The notes: generated by a model from the letters alone, not told the origin. A stretch of DNA of 17,093 nucleotides from Deltaproteobacteria bacterium UBA5756 (GCA_002418985.1 DIFE01000029.1:1-17093), one strand, 5' to 3'. Positions 1 through 7,937 are shown, counted from the stretch's first letter. A program made the numbers and translations.

Positions 1-9
1 TTAAGGCTT

Positions 10-15
10 CCTCCT
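10..15 (-). promoter_or_regulatory. Shine-Dalgarno of a gene starting just outside the window
   Basis: On the minus strand this reads AGGAGG, followed by nine bases to the window edge. It lies about 95 bases downstream of the lolD stop on the same strand. A start codon is therefore expected within the first few bases beyond position 1. By analogy with Geobacter-type operons (lysS-lolC-lolD-bamA) the missing gene could be the outer-membrane assembly protein BamA, but that is inference only. Confidence 0.55.
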
Positions 16-40
16 ACTCTCTCTTTAATGCCTCCAGCGA

Positions 41-57
41 GCCCCCTAAAAGGGGGC
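41..57 (-). repeat. perfect hairpin downstream of lolD
   Basis: Seven-base perfect inverted repeat, GCCCCCT and AGGGGGC, around a three-base AAA loop, lying between the lolD stop and the Shine-Dalgarno of the next gene. On neither strand is it followed by a run of T, so it is not a standard intrinsic terminator. It could be an mRNA-stabilising or processing hairpin between two operon genes, or part of a dispersed repeat. Confidence 0.5.
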
Positions 58-107
58 AAAGCGGGCGTGAGATAAGTCTTTTGTCTTTGCAGTCTTTTTC
101 TATTTTC

Positions 108-794
108 TCAGGAAGGATTGGTGAGAAATTCCCCGTCTACCATGGTTAGTTCTCGCTCGCCCAGGGCGCCTATTTCGGGGTCGTGGGTTACGAGGATGAG
201 GGTTGCGGAGAGGTTTTTCTGGATTGCCAGGATCTGGTGCATGACGTCCCGGCCGGTCTTTCTGTCGAGGTTGCCCGTCGGTTCGTCGGCCAGGATCACC
301 TGCGGTTCGTTGATGAGCGCACGGGCGATGGCTACGCGCTGCTGCTCGCCGCCGGAGAGTTCACCGGGCTTGTGGTTGCGCCTGTGCGTCAGTTCCACCG
401 TCTCGAGGAAGGCCTGCGCCTTTGCCTGTGCCTGGGCGGGCTTCACACGCCTGATGAGCAGCGGCATCATGATGTTCTCGATGACGGTGAAGTCCTGCAG
501 CAGGTGGTAGAACTGGAAGATAAAACCCACTTTTTCGTTTCGGAAACGGCTCTCTTCGTCCTCACCCAGGGTCATGATATCCTGGCCGTCGAAGAAAATT
601 TTCCCTTCCGTGGGTTTGTCAAGGGTCCCTACGATGTGGAGGAATGTGCTCTTGCCTGCCCCGGAAGGTCCCATGATGGTGATAAATTCACCTCTGTCGG
701 CGGTAAAATCAACGCCCTTGAGGACATCGATCACAACATCATCCTTCTGAAAGGACTTTTTCAACCCTGAAACCTCGATAACGTGATCACTCAT
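108..794 (-). CDS. lolD: LolD, lipoprotein-releasing system ATP-binding protein
   Basis: ATPase of the inner-membrane Lol complex, which drives release of outer-membrane lipoproteins to the periplasmic carrier LolA. The 228-residue protein carries a full ABC domain: Walker A GPSGAGKST (residues 42-50), Q-loop Q94, signature LSGGEQ (146-151), Walker B ILADE (167-171) and H-loop H204. I chose the start giving MSDHVIEV; the frame is open 20 codons further upstream, but those residues are arginine/proline-rich, unlike the family, and lie inside the upstream gene. The start overlaps the stop of the permease gene by eight bases, so the two are translationally coupled. LolD is hard to tell from MacB/FtsE-like ATPases by sequence alone; the adjacent LolC/E-type permease supports the call. 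Confidence 0.93.
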   Translation of the reverse strand: MSDHVIEVSGLKKSFQKDDVVIDVLKGVDFTADRGEFITIMGPSGAGKSTFLHIVGTLDKPTEGKIFFDGQDIMTLGEDEESRFRNEKVGFIFQFYHLLQDFTVIENIMMPLLIRRVKPAQAQAKAQAFLETVELTHRRNHKPGELSGGEQQRVAIARALINEPQVILADEPTGNLDRKTGRDVMHQILAIQKNLSATLILVTHDPEIGALGERELTMVDGEFLTNPS

Positions 795-1986
795 AGCGCA
801 GGGTCTCCACGGGGTCGATCTTGGCCGCCTTGTAGGAGGGATAGATCGTTGCAAGGACGCATATCACCGTTGTGACGAGGGCGATGAGCGCCACATCGAC
901 GATGCTGATCTTGGCCGGCAAGGTCGTTATGTAGTAGACATCCTCGGGAAGTCTTATAAGCTTGGTGCTCTTGATGATCCAGCAGAGGAAATAGCCCGTG
1001 ACGGAGCCGAAAAGGGCGCCCACAACACCGATGGTTATGCCTTCCATCATGAAGATCTTCATGATGCTTCGCTTTTTCGCTCCGATGGATTTCAATATGG
1101 CGATGTCCTTTTTCTTCTCCATGACGGTCATGATGAGGGAACTGATGATGTTGAAGCTCGCCACGAGGATGATGAGGGCGAGAATGATGAACATCGCCAG
1201 TTTCTCGAGTTTAAGGGCAGAAAAAAGGTTGCGGTTCATCTCCATCCAGGTCCTCGCGAAATAGTCTCGTCCCAGGGCCTTGAGTATCGTCCATTTAAGG
1301 TCACCCGCGCGATATTCATCGGTCAGTTTGATCTCGATGCCGGTGGGGCCGACGCCCATGGCCGACTCCACGTCGGTAAGGGACATGACGACAAGCGTAT
1401 TGTCTATCTCATACATCCCCGTTTCGAAGATGCCGCCAACGCGCGACCTGACTGTCTCCGGCATGGAACCCATGGGTGAGAAGCCGCCGAAGGGCACCAT
1501 GATCGTGAAGCTGTCGCCCACGAAAAGCCCCAGGTGTTTCGCCAGTTCCTTCCCGATGAGAACGCTGCCCTTTTTCTGCAGGACATCCACGGAACCTTCC
1601 TTCACAAGCTTCGAGAGGAATTTCGCATCTTTCGGGTCGATTCCTTTTATCGCTACGCCTGAGAATTGTTTTCCGTTCTGTACCATGGCCTGAAAGGCCG
1701 TGAAGGGGAAGGCCTCTGAAACTCCGTCCACTTTTTTGACCTTCGCCACGATCTCCGCGGGGTTACGCAGTTCACCATTCACATCCATTACCAGGATGTG
1801 GGGGTTGATGCCGAGAATACGTGCCCTGATCTCATCCTGAAAACCGGTCATGACGGCAATGACCACGATGATGGCCATAACCCCGATGCCTATACCAACC
1901 ACGGATATCCACGTCGTGAAGGAGATAAACGCCTCCTTCCGCTTGGATCTCAAATACCTCAATCCTATTGTAGTCTCGTAATCCAT
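787..1986 (-). CDS. lolC: LolC/LolE family lipoprotein-releasing permease
   Basis: Membrane subunit of the lipoprotein-releasing complex, 399 residues as usual for the family. One membrane segment lies near the N-terminus (about residues 23-47), followed by a large periplasmic domain of the MacB type (about 50-255) and then three membrane segments (about 263-287, 314-338, 363-383) forming the FtsX-like domain. The conserved cytoplasmic stretch KKKDIAILKSIGAKK (291-305) sits between segments two and three, and the C-terminus DPVETLRYE is typical. Only one permease is present next to LolD, so the complex may be built from two copies of it (LolF-like), as in many non-gamma proteobacteria; whether it is better named LolC or LolE cannot be decided. 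The start is fixed by the conserved N-terminus, although no strong Shine-Dalgarno is visible in front of it. The gap to lysS is 83 bases. Confidence 0.92.
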   Translation of the reverse strand: MDYETTIGLRYLRSKRKEAFISFTTWISVVGIGIGVMAIIVVIAVMTGFQDEIRARILGINPHILVMDVNGELRNPAEIVAKVKKVDGVSEAFPFTAFQAMVQNGKQFSGVAIKGIDPKDAKFLSKLVKEGSVDVLQKKGSVLIGKELAKHLGLFVGDSFTIMVPFGGFSPMGSMPETVRSRVGGIFETGMYEIDNTLVVMSLTDVESAMGVGPTGIEIKLTDEYRAGDLKWTILKALGRDYFARTWMEMNRNLFSALKLEKLAMFIILALIILVASFNIISSLIMTVMEKKKDIAILKSIGAKKRSIMKIFMMEGITIGVVGALFGSVTGYFLCWIIKSTKLIRLPEDVYYITTLPAKISIVDVALIALVTTVICVLATIYPSYKAAKIDPVETLRYE

Positions 1987-2069
1987 AAAATCGCTAATGT
2001 CTTACCACATGCCGGGTGGCCATGCAAGAAAAGCACGGAATATGCAGGAGCGGCGGCGGGGCATGCTTT

Positions 2070-3533
2070 TTACGGTCGCAAGAGCGGAAAAAGTATGACT
2101 TCCCGTATCGAAGCGCTGTCGGTAAGGAGCATGGTCAGCCTGTCTATACCGATGCCCTGGCCGGCGGTGGGAGGCAGACCGTACTCAAGTGCCGTGATGT
2201 AGTCGTCGTCGAGGGCGGCGCCTTCTTCTTTTTCTTTTATCTGGAGCTCGAAACGCCGGCGCTGGTCTTCGGGGTCGTTGAGCTCGTTGAAGCCGTTGGC
2301 CAGTTCCATGCCCGATATGTAGAGCTCGAAGCGCTCCGTAATGTCGGGGTTTTCGGCGCTGCGCTTTGCCAGCGGAGAAACCTCTATGGGGTAATGGGTG
2401 ATGAAGGTCGGCTGGATGAGTTTCTTTTCGCAGAGTTCCTCGAAGATCTTCGTGATGAGCTTGCCCCCGGATTCCTTCTCGGCCCCTTCGATCTCGAGGT
2501 CCTTCGCGTAGGCGGCAAGCCGCGCGGGATCGTTAAGGGCGCTTAAGTCGAAATTGCCGAACTCGGCCATCGCCCCGGCCATGGTGATCTTTCGCCAGGG
2601 AGGGGTAAAGTCTATCTCCTGCTCATTATAAGTAATGATATAGGTGCCGAAGAGCTCCTTGACCAGGGATGAAACCATCTCCTCGGTAAGGGCCATGAGG
2701 TCCTCATAGGTGGCGTACGCCTGGTAGTATTCGAGCATGGTGAACTCCGGGTTGTGGCGCACCGAGATGCCTTCGTTGCGAAAGTTGCGGTTGATCTCGA
2801 AGACGCGCTCGAAACCGCCGACTACGAGGCGTTTCAGATAGAGTTCCGGGGCGATGCGAAGAAAAAGGTCCATGCCCATGGCGTTGTGGTGGGTGACGAA
2901 GGGCTTTGCCGTTGCGCCGCCGGCGATGACCTGCATCATCGGCGTCTCCACCTCGATGAAATCGCGCTCGACGAAATACCGCCTGATATAGTCAATGATC
3001 CTTGCCCGGGTGATGAAAACGTCGCGGACCTTTTCGTTGACGATGAGATCCAGGTAGCGCTTGCGGTACCGCTCTTCCACGTCCTTGAGCCCGTGCCACT
3101 TCTCGGGGAGGGGGCGCAGCGACTTGGTAAGAAGTTTCATCGTATCGGCAAGTACGGTGAGCTCGCCCGTTTTTGTCTTGAAGAGCTTGCCTTCAAGGCC
3201 CACAATGTCACAGATGTCGAACTTCTTGAATATATCGTACGCCGGACTCTTCAGGATATCCTTGCGGATGTACGCCTGTATCTTCCCTTTTCTGTCCTGT
3301 ATATGGATGAAGGCACTCTTGCCGAAATCGCGGAAGGCCATGATGCGCCCGGCGATGGCGACACGTTCTTCGCTCTTTTCCAGGTCTTCGTGGCTCAAGG
3401 CCCCGAACCGCCCTTCAACATCCTTTGTTGTGGTGTAAGGGCCGCGGTCCTGGGGATAGGTCTCGATCCCCTGTTCTCTTAAGCTTTTCTCTTTTTCTTT
3501 GCGTACGGCGTGGAGTTCGTTTATCGGTTCCAT
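2070..3533 (-). CDS. lysS: Lysyl-tRNA synthetase, class II
   Basis: Charges tRNA-Lys with lysine using ATP, in the cytoplasm. The 487-residue length fits bacterial LysS. An N-terminal OB-fold anticodon-binding domain spans about residues 57-135 (VAIAGRIMAFRDFGKSAF...), followed by the class II catalytic core. Motif 1 lies around 180-200 (ending FIEVETPMM), motif 2 is the FRNEG (251-255) to HNPEFTMLEYY stretch, and motif 3 is GQGIGIDRL (458-466). The lysine-pocket signature ELANGFNELNDP (410-421) separates it from aspartyl and asparaginyl enzymes. The ATG is preceded by AGGAAG at close spacing. Twenty-nine bases separate it from rimO upstream, consistent with one transcript. Confidence 0.97.
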   Translation of the reverse strand: MEPINELHAVRKEKEKSLREQGIETYPQDRGPYTTTKDVEGRFGALSHEDLEKSEERVAIAGRIMAFRDFGKSAFIHIQDRKGKIQAYIRKDILKSPAYDIFKKFDICDIVGLEGKLFKTKTGELTVLADTMKLLTKSLRPLPEKWHGLKDVEERYRKRYLDLIVNEKVRDVFITRARIIDYIRRYFVERDFIEVETPMMQVIAGGATAKPFVTHHNAMGMDLFLRIAPELYLKRLVVGGFERVFEINRNFRNEGISVRHNPEFTMLEYYQAYATYEDLMALTEEMVSSLVKELFGTYIITYNEQEIDFTPPWRKITMAGAMAEFGNFDLSALNDPARLAAYAKDLEIEGAEKESGGKLITKIFEELCEKKLIQPTFITHYPIEVSPLAKRSAENPDITERFELYISGMELANGFNELNDPEDQRRRFELQIKEKEEGAALDDDYITALEYGLPPTAGQGIGIDRLTMLLTDSASIREVILFPLLRP

Positions 3534-3562
3534 CTCTTCCTCAATTAGTTGGCGATATATTT

Positions 3563-4828
3563 CTATACTTCCACAACGACATCATAATCAAGTGTTTTCA
3601 CGACCTTCCCTTCGCATATGTCCCCCGCCCGGCACTCGCCGTTAAGGAATGCGATCCCGTCGATATCGGGAGCCTGCGTGAGAATGCGCCCTGCCTTCGG
3701 GCTCGCCTCGGTATCCTCGACGATGACCTTGACGGTCTTGCCGAGAAGACGGGTGAGGCGGGTACGCGATATCTCCTTCTGCGCCTCCATGAGCCGGTTA
3801 TACCGGTCGCGCTTTATCGACTTTTTGATCTGTCCTTTAAGCTTGTATGCCACAGTACCTTCCTCCCGCGCGTACATGAAGGCGCCCAGCATGTCGAACT
3901 GGTATCGATGTACGAAAGCAAGAAGGGCGTCGAACTCCTCGTCCGTTTCCGTCGGAAATCCGACTATGATCGATGTCCGAAGCACCGCATCGGGCATGCG
4001 CTGTCTCATCATCGCAAGAGACTCTTCGAGGTAGGCCTTCGTATGACCCCTGCCCATGAGGGAGAGGATGCGGTCCTCGGAATGCTGGATGGGGATATCA
4101 AGATAGGGGATAACCCGTGCATCGCTTCCCATGAGCTCGATGAGCCTTTCCGTCACCCCCTTCGGGTGCATATAGAGGAGCCTCACGTGATAGTCGCCCC
4201 TTTCGCCGAGCAGTGAACCGATGAGGCCGACGAGACCCTCTTTATCGCCCCTGTCCTTTCCATAGGCGGTGATGTCCTGACCGATGACGTTGATCTCGCG
4301 ATAGCCTTCCGCGAGGAGCCAGCGAAATTCCTCCAGGATGTCCTTGCGGGTTCTGCTCGTCAGGCCCCCGCGGATCGAAGGTATGGTGCAGTAATGGCAG
4401 CGGTTGTCGCAGCCTTCCTGTATCTTGAGATACGCCGTCGGCGGTTTTGTCAGGACCTGTCGGGGAAACGTTTCCGCAAAGGTGCCCTCCCGATGGTAAT
4501 AACCCCGGGTCCCGATAATGCGGTCGATCTCATTGTAATAAGCCCTTCCCACGAAGGATGCGACCTCGGGCAGGAGCTTCGGCAGATCTTCGCGGTAGCG
4601 CTCGACAAGGCACCCCGTGACGACAACCCATTTTCCTTCATCTCTGGCCGCTTCCAGGATGGTCTCGATGGACTCGCGGGCTGCCTCGGCGATGAAAGCA
4701 CAGGTGTTGATGATGATCGTGTCGCCGTCATCGCCCAGCGTGTGCCCCGCCGCGCAGAGCTTCCCCGTTAGATATTCCGATTCGACGAGGTTCTTGGGAC
4801 ACCCCAGGCTCACAACCCTAAATCTCAT
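3563..4828 (-). CDS. rimO: Ribosomal protein uS12 methylthiotransferase RimO
   Basis: Radical-SAM enzyme that adds a methylthio group to an aspartate of ribosomal protein S12. The 421-residue protein has the three-domain MiaB/RimO layout. The N-terminal UPF0004 domain has its cluster cysteines at C10 (LGCPKN), C43 (NTCAF) and C73 (TGCLVE). The radical SAM domain has CDNRCHYC (C140, C144, C147). A C-terminal TRAM domain (about 355-421) binds the substrate. The opening VVSLGCPKNLVESE is RimO-like rather than MiaB-like. The start is the ATG right before RFRVVSLG; 29 further codons upstream are open but overlap the neighbouring gene and lack family similarity. The start overlaps the stop of the DUF2400 gene by 11 bases. 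Confidence 0.95.
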   Translation of the reverse strand: MRFRVVSLGCPKNLVESEYLTGKLCAAGHTLGDDGDTIIINTCAFIAEAARESIETILEAARDEGKWVVVTGCLVERYREDLPKLLPEVASFVGRAYYNEIDRIIGTRGYYHREGTFAETFPRQVLTKPPTAYLKIQEGCDNRCHYCTIPSIRGGLTSRTRKDILEEFRWLLAEGYREINVIGQDITAYGKDRGDKEGLVGLIGSLLGERGDYHVRLLYMHPKGVTERLIELMGSDARVIPYLDIPIQHSEDRILSLMGRGHTKAYLEESLAMMRQRMPDAVLRTSIIVGFPTETDEEFDALLAFVHRYQFDMLGAFMYAREEGTVAYKLKGQIKKSIKRDRYNRLMEAQKEISRTRLTRLLGKTVKVIVEDTEASPKAGRILTQAPDIDGIAFLNGECRAGDICEGKVVKTLDYDVVVEV

Positions 4829-5606
4829 AGACGGCACATGTCTCCCTGCATTTCTCTGTTCGCTTCCCCGTGCACCCCGCACCGATGCCGACACCGTGAC
4901 AAAGAAAAAAGTCATACTTCAGCGGGTCGGCGGGACAGTATCTTTTCAGTGCTTCGGTGACCTCCCGCGCCGCCCGGTACGAAGGCGTCTTCTGCGTGAT
5001 CCAGCCCACACATCGTCCCACCTTATATATATGGGTGTCGAGAGGCATCGTCAGATCCGCGGGGTCGATGAAATTCCAGATACCGATATCTATCTCGTCC
5101 TTCCTCGCCATCCACCTCAGGTACATATTCCAGCGTTTCTGTGCGCCTGTCGGCGATGGCCGGGGAAAAAAGAAGGTGAGCCTGTCGTCGCCGCTCAAAT
5201 ACCGCTCGCGGATGCGCCAGATCGCCCGGCGTGTGTCGCCTTCGTAAAAGGAACGGAACATCGATCCAAGCGTGCCGTGGTCGCCGACTATTTTGCGAAG
5301 CACCTCAAAGAGGAGAACAAGGTCGTCTTCCTTCTGGAACCGGTAGTAGAATCCCTTCAACCCTTCCCATGAGCCGGCCTCGATGAAGCGCTGCGGGCCG
5401 TCTTCCATCAGGCGGAAGAGCCTGACCAGGAAATCCATGAAGATCTCTATCTTTCCGTAAGCAAACTGAGCGGCAATGAACCCCGCGATTTCACGGTCGC
5501 CGTCGGAGCGCCACCGGTGAACGAACGAAACGGGGTCGCTGCGTACACGGCACAGAAAAGCACTCTTCTCTTTTTCGTAGATATCGTCGAGATGGACTAC
5601 CTGAGA
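4818..5606 (-). CDS. DUF2400 / TIGR02757 family protein, start unresolved
   Basis: Conserved protein of unknown function. The segment MPLDTHIYKVGRCVGW followed by a helical stretch and KYDFFLCHGVGIG resembles the HhH-GPD DNA-glycosylase fold, so a nucleic-acid role is possible but unproven. It ends in a CRETC cysteine pair typical of the family. The first ATG is at 5438 and would give 206 residues, but the same frame stays open to 5606. The extra 56 codons encode family-like sequence: LDDIYEKEK, SDPVSFVHRW and DREIAGFIAAQFAYG. I therefore give the homology-supported frame, 262 residues, close to the usual length. No ATG, GTG or TTG exists between 5606 and 5438. An AGGAAGG lies at 5610-5616, and an in-frame ATG at 5633 is cut off by TGA at 5607-5609. 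Possible explanations are a non-standard start, a base error or a damaged start. First gene of the operon. Confidence 0.8.
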   Translation of the reverse strand, partial: SQVVHLDDIYEKEKSAFLCRVRSDPVSFVHRWRSDGDREIAGFIAAQFAYGKIEIFMDFLVRLFRLMEDGPQRFIEAGSWEGLKGFYYRFQKEDDLVLLFEVLRKIVGDHGTLGSMFRSFYEGDTRRAIWRIRERYLSGDDRLTFFFPRPSPTGAQKRWNMYLRWMARKDEIDIGIWNFIDPADLTMPLDTHIYKVGRCVGWITQKTPSYRAAREVTEALKRYCPADPLKYDFFLCHGVGIGAGCTGKRTEKCRETCAVYEI

Positions 5607-5653
5607 TCACCTTCCTGCAAGATGCCCCGTCATCGGAGGCCTAATCTTTGAAC

Positions 5654-5683
5654 AATGTACACCAAAAGCCGGTGGTTTATCAA
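5654..5683 (-). promoter_or_regulatory. Candidate sigma-70 promoter for the DUF2400-rimO-lysS-lolCD operon
   Basis: On the minus strand, TTGATA (5678-5683) and TACATT (5654-5659) are separated by 18 bases. They match the -35 box at five of six and the -10 box at four of six positions. Transcription would begin near 5647, upstream of the extended DUF2400 frame, which supports the longer protein. It sits back to back with the promoter of the PAS regulator. Confidence 0.5.
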
Positions 5684-5706
5684 CTTGACCTTGGAAGGGG
5701 GCTGGT

Positions 5707-5735
5707 TTGACATTTCAGCACTCAAACGATAGTAT
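5707..5735 (+). promoter_or_regulatory. Sigma-70 promoter for the PAS/LuxR regulator
   Basis: A perfect -35 box TTGACA (5707-5712), a 17-base spacer and TAGTAT (5730-5735, four of six to the consensus) lie upstream of the regulator gene. The predicted transcript starts near 5742 and has a leader of about 40 bases containing the AGGAAG ribosome-binding site. Confidence 0.65.
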
Positions 5736-5780
5736 TGTCGTGGAATGTTTCCGCTTCATTTATAATTACAGGAAGATCGA

Positions 5781-7556
5781 ATGGAAGGTACATCCAGCCC
5801 CAATCAGGAACTGCTCGAAGAGATATCTGCCCTTAAACTCCACGTCCGGAATCTGCAACGGTCGGAATTAGACAGTGGGCAGAGACTCCGCAATGTGACC
5901 AACAATCTGTCCAATGCCGTGGTCTATCAGATCACCGGTCTGCCTGACGGCAGCCGGCGCTTCACCTATGTCAGCCGCTCGGTGGAGCGCCTGAATGAAG
6001 TCACGGTGGAGCAGGTTATGGCCGATGCCGGCGTGATATACCGGCAGGTATTGCCCGAATACCGGGCAATTGTGGCCGAGCGCGAGGAAGAGGCCCTGAA
6101 AAACCTGACCACCCTGCGGGCGGAGGTCTTAAGCAGGTTGCCGAGCGGTCGTTTTCGTTGGTTCGAATATACCTCCACTCCGCGCCGCCAGGCGGATGGC
6201 CTTCTGGTCTGGGACGGAGTTGAGGTGGACATAACCGCGCGCAAACGAGCGGAGGAAGCGCTCCAAGAGAGCGAAAACCGGTTTCGGCGACTGGCGGAAA
6301 GCGCACCCGATCTCGTATACCGCATGTCTTTGCCTGATGGCAAATATGAATACGTGAGTCCCTCTTCCCTGCAAATAACGGGTTTCACGCCCGAGGAACA
6401 CTATAGTGGCACCGGGAGTGCGAGAAAAACGGTTCACCCGGATTTTGCCGGGTATTTCGAAGAGCAATGGGAAAGTCTCTTAAAGGGCGAAATGCCATCG
6501 ACGTATGAATACAAGATCATCCACAAAAACGGTGGGGAAAGATGGCTGCATCAGAGAAACGTCCTCATTCGAGACAAAAACGGGTCGCCCGTCGCGATCG
6601 AAGGAATCGTCACCGATATCACCGACCGCAAGAAAATGGAAGAAGAGCTGACAATGCACCGTGACCATCTCGGCACACTGGTGGCGGAGCGTACCGCCCA
6701 GATCCGTCAGGAGGTTACAAGAAGGAAGGAGAAGGAAGAACAGTACCTCGCCCTTGTAGAATCCATAAGAGGGTGGGTATGGGAAGTAGACACAGATCTT
6801 GTCTATACTTACGCAAGTTCCGGAATGCAGGACATCCTGGGATACAGCCTTGAGGAATTCACAGGCAAAAATTCCACCGATTTTATGGCTGCCGGGGAAA
6901 TAGAAAGATTGGGGCCCTTGATAAGAGAGACCATTTCTCAAAGAAAACCATTCATATCCGTTCACCACACAGCCATCCACAAGAAAGGGCATCTCGTCTT
7001 CGTCGAAGTAAATGGAGTTCCTTTCTTCGATCAGAAAGGCAAGCTTTTGGGCTATCGCGGGAGCTGCCACGACGTCACGGAACAGAAAAGGACAATGGAC
7101 GTTTTAAAAGAACGGGAAGAGGAACTGACGGTCAAGTCAAAAACCCTTGAAGAGGTCAATGCGGCCCTCAGGGTATTATTAAAACAAAGAGAGGAAGACA
7201 GGGAAGATCTGGAACAGCAATTCGTATCGAATATCAGAGAGATGATCCTGCCCTACATCCTCAAGGCAAAGAAAGGTCAACCGGACCCCACACACAAAAC
7301 CTATCTCGAGATCGCTGTAACTAACCTCAACGAGATAATATCGCCCTTTCTGAACACGATGCGGCAGTTGAACTTTACCCCCAGGGAGATCGAGGTGGCA
7401 TCACTCGTAAAAGACGGCAGGACAACCAAGGAGATAGCGGAGCTCATGGGCGTGGCGCCAAGCGCTATCGATTCCCACAGGAACAACATAAGAATCAAGG
7501 TCGGCCTCAACAAAAAGAAGATTAATCTTCGCTCATACCTCCTGGCGCTCAAATAA
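5781..7556 (+). CDS. Triple-PAS sensor with LuxR-type DNA-binding domain
   Basis: A 591-residue soluble protein that appears to join sensing and transcription control in one chain. After a short N-terminal coiled coil (about 8-35) come three PAS domains, at about 41-155 (ending GVEVDITARKRAEEAL), 166-284 (ending GIVTDITDRKKMEEEL) and 320-437 (ending GSCHDVTEQKRTMD). A coiled linker with the typical LVAERTAQIRQEV pattern lies between the second and third, and another coil spans about 437-485. The C-terminus (about 531-590, FTPREIEVASLVKDGRTTKEIAELMGV) is a LuxR/FixJ-type helix-turn-helix. I see no histidine kinase, receiver domain or membrane segment, so it would act as a cytoplasmic one-component regulator; ligand and targets are unknown. 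AGGAAG precedes the ATG. It stands alone, divergent from the lysS operon. Confidence 0.9.
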   Translation: MEGTSSPNQELLEEISALKLHVRNLQRSELDSGQRLRNVTNNLSNAVVYQITGLPDGSRRFTYVSRSVERLNEVTVEQVMADAGVIYRQVLPEYRAIVAEREEEALKNLTTLRAEVLSRLPSGRFRWFEYTSTPRRQADGLLVWDGVEVDITARKRAEEALQESENRFRRLAESAPDLVYRMSLPDGKYEYVSPSSLQITGFTPEEHYSGTGSARKTVHPDFAGYFEEQWESLLKGEMPSTYEYKIIHKNGGERWLHQRNVLIRDKNGSPVAIEGIVTDITDRKKMEEELTMHRDHLGTLVAERTAQIRQEVTRRKEKEEQYLALVESIRGWVWEVDTDLVYTYASSGMQDILGYSLEEFTGKNSTDFMAAGEIERLGPLIRETISQRKPFISVHHTAIHKKGHLVFVEVNGVPFFDQKGKLLGYRGSCHDVTEQKRTMDVLKEREEELTVKSKTLEEVNAALRVLLKQREEDREDLEQQFVSNIREMILPYILKAKKGQPDPTHKTYLEIAVTNLNEIISPFLNTMRQLNFTPREIEVASLVKDGRTTKEIAELMGVAPSAIDSHRNNIRIKVGLNKKKINLRSYLLALK

Positions 7557-7627
7557 TATGGTAACTTTACCCATACTACCACCAGATTAAATCGGCAGTA
7601 TATTCCTCTTTGTTTCGTGTTACCATA
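7557..7627. repeat. Nine-base inverted repeat after the PAS regulator gene
   Basis: TATGGTAAC at 7557-7565, directly after the regulator stop, is the exact reverse complement of GTTACCATA at 7619-7627. The 53 bases between hold no gene. It could be a long-loop hairpin at the transcript end or two half-sites for a DNA-binding protein ahead of the small downstream gene. It may also be chance. Confidence 0.35.
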
Positions 7628-7671
7628 GCAGGTGCATGGCATTCCAGTTAAAGCACAAGGGGGGAGATGGC

Positions 7672-7836
7672 ATGACCAGGAAAAAATGTCCTCACTGCGG
7701 AAAAGAAGTGAATATTATTCCTTTCGGTAGCCGGTACATTGCGGTCTGCTGCAATCAGATCGTCTATGTCGGCCAGGAACCCCCACAGTATGACGAGAAG
7801 GAAATCGCAGACAAGGACCGCGTCAAACCGGTCTGA
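7672..7836 (+). CDS. Small putative zinc-binding protein (54 aa)
   Basis: A short protein of unknown function. The start is the ATG preceded by a strong AAGGGGGGAG ribosome-binding site; an ATG 12 codons upstream lacks one. It carries CPHC (C6, C9) and a second cysteine pair C26-C27 in VCCNQ, about 16 residues on, so it resembles a zinc knuckle whose second half is CC instead of CxxC. The C-terminal part is acidic and probably disordered (YDEKEIADKDR). It lies alone between the PAS regulator and the helicase gene on the same strand. The cysteine pattern and good ribosome-binding site suggest a real gene, but no homologue comes to mind. Confidence 0.6.
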   Translation: MTRKKCPHCGKEVNIIPFGSRYIAVCCNQIVYVGQEPPQYDEKEIADKDRVKPV

Positions 7837-7845
7837 CGGCAAGAC

Positions 7846-7857
7846 ACCGGATCCGGT
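7846..7857. repeat. 12-bp perfect palindrome after the small zinc-binding gene
   Basis: ACCGGATCCGGT reads the same on both strands and starts nine bases after the stop codon of the 54-residue protein. No T run follows, and a stem without loop is a poor terminator, so a dimeric protein-binding site or chance are the alternatives. Confidence 0.35.
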
Positions 7858-7937
7858 CCCTTCGCACACTCGCTTTTCGATCACGATCCTCCCGGGAGAG
7901 ACATCAGATCGGCCTCGCAGGCTTTGACATTCCACGG

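Noticed and set aside
2029..2070. Inverted repeat AAAAGCA/TGCTTTT around the lysS stop as a terminator
   Set aside because: The loop of 28 bases and the weak stem make it unconvincing; the next gene is probably co-transcribed.
5607..5609. In-frame TGA read as selenocysteine in the DUF2400 gene (ATG at 5633)
   Set aside because: No hairpin resembling a bacterial SECIS element follows the TGA, the family is not known to contain selenocysteine, and the ATG has no ribosome-binding site.
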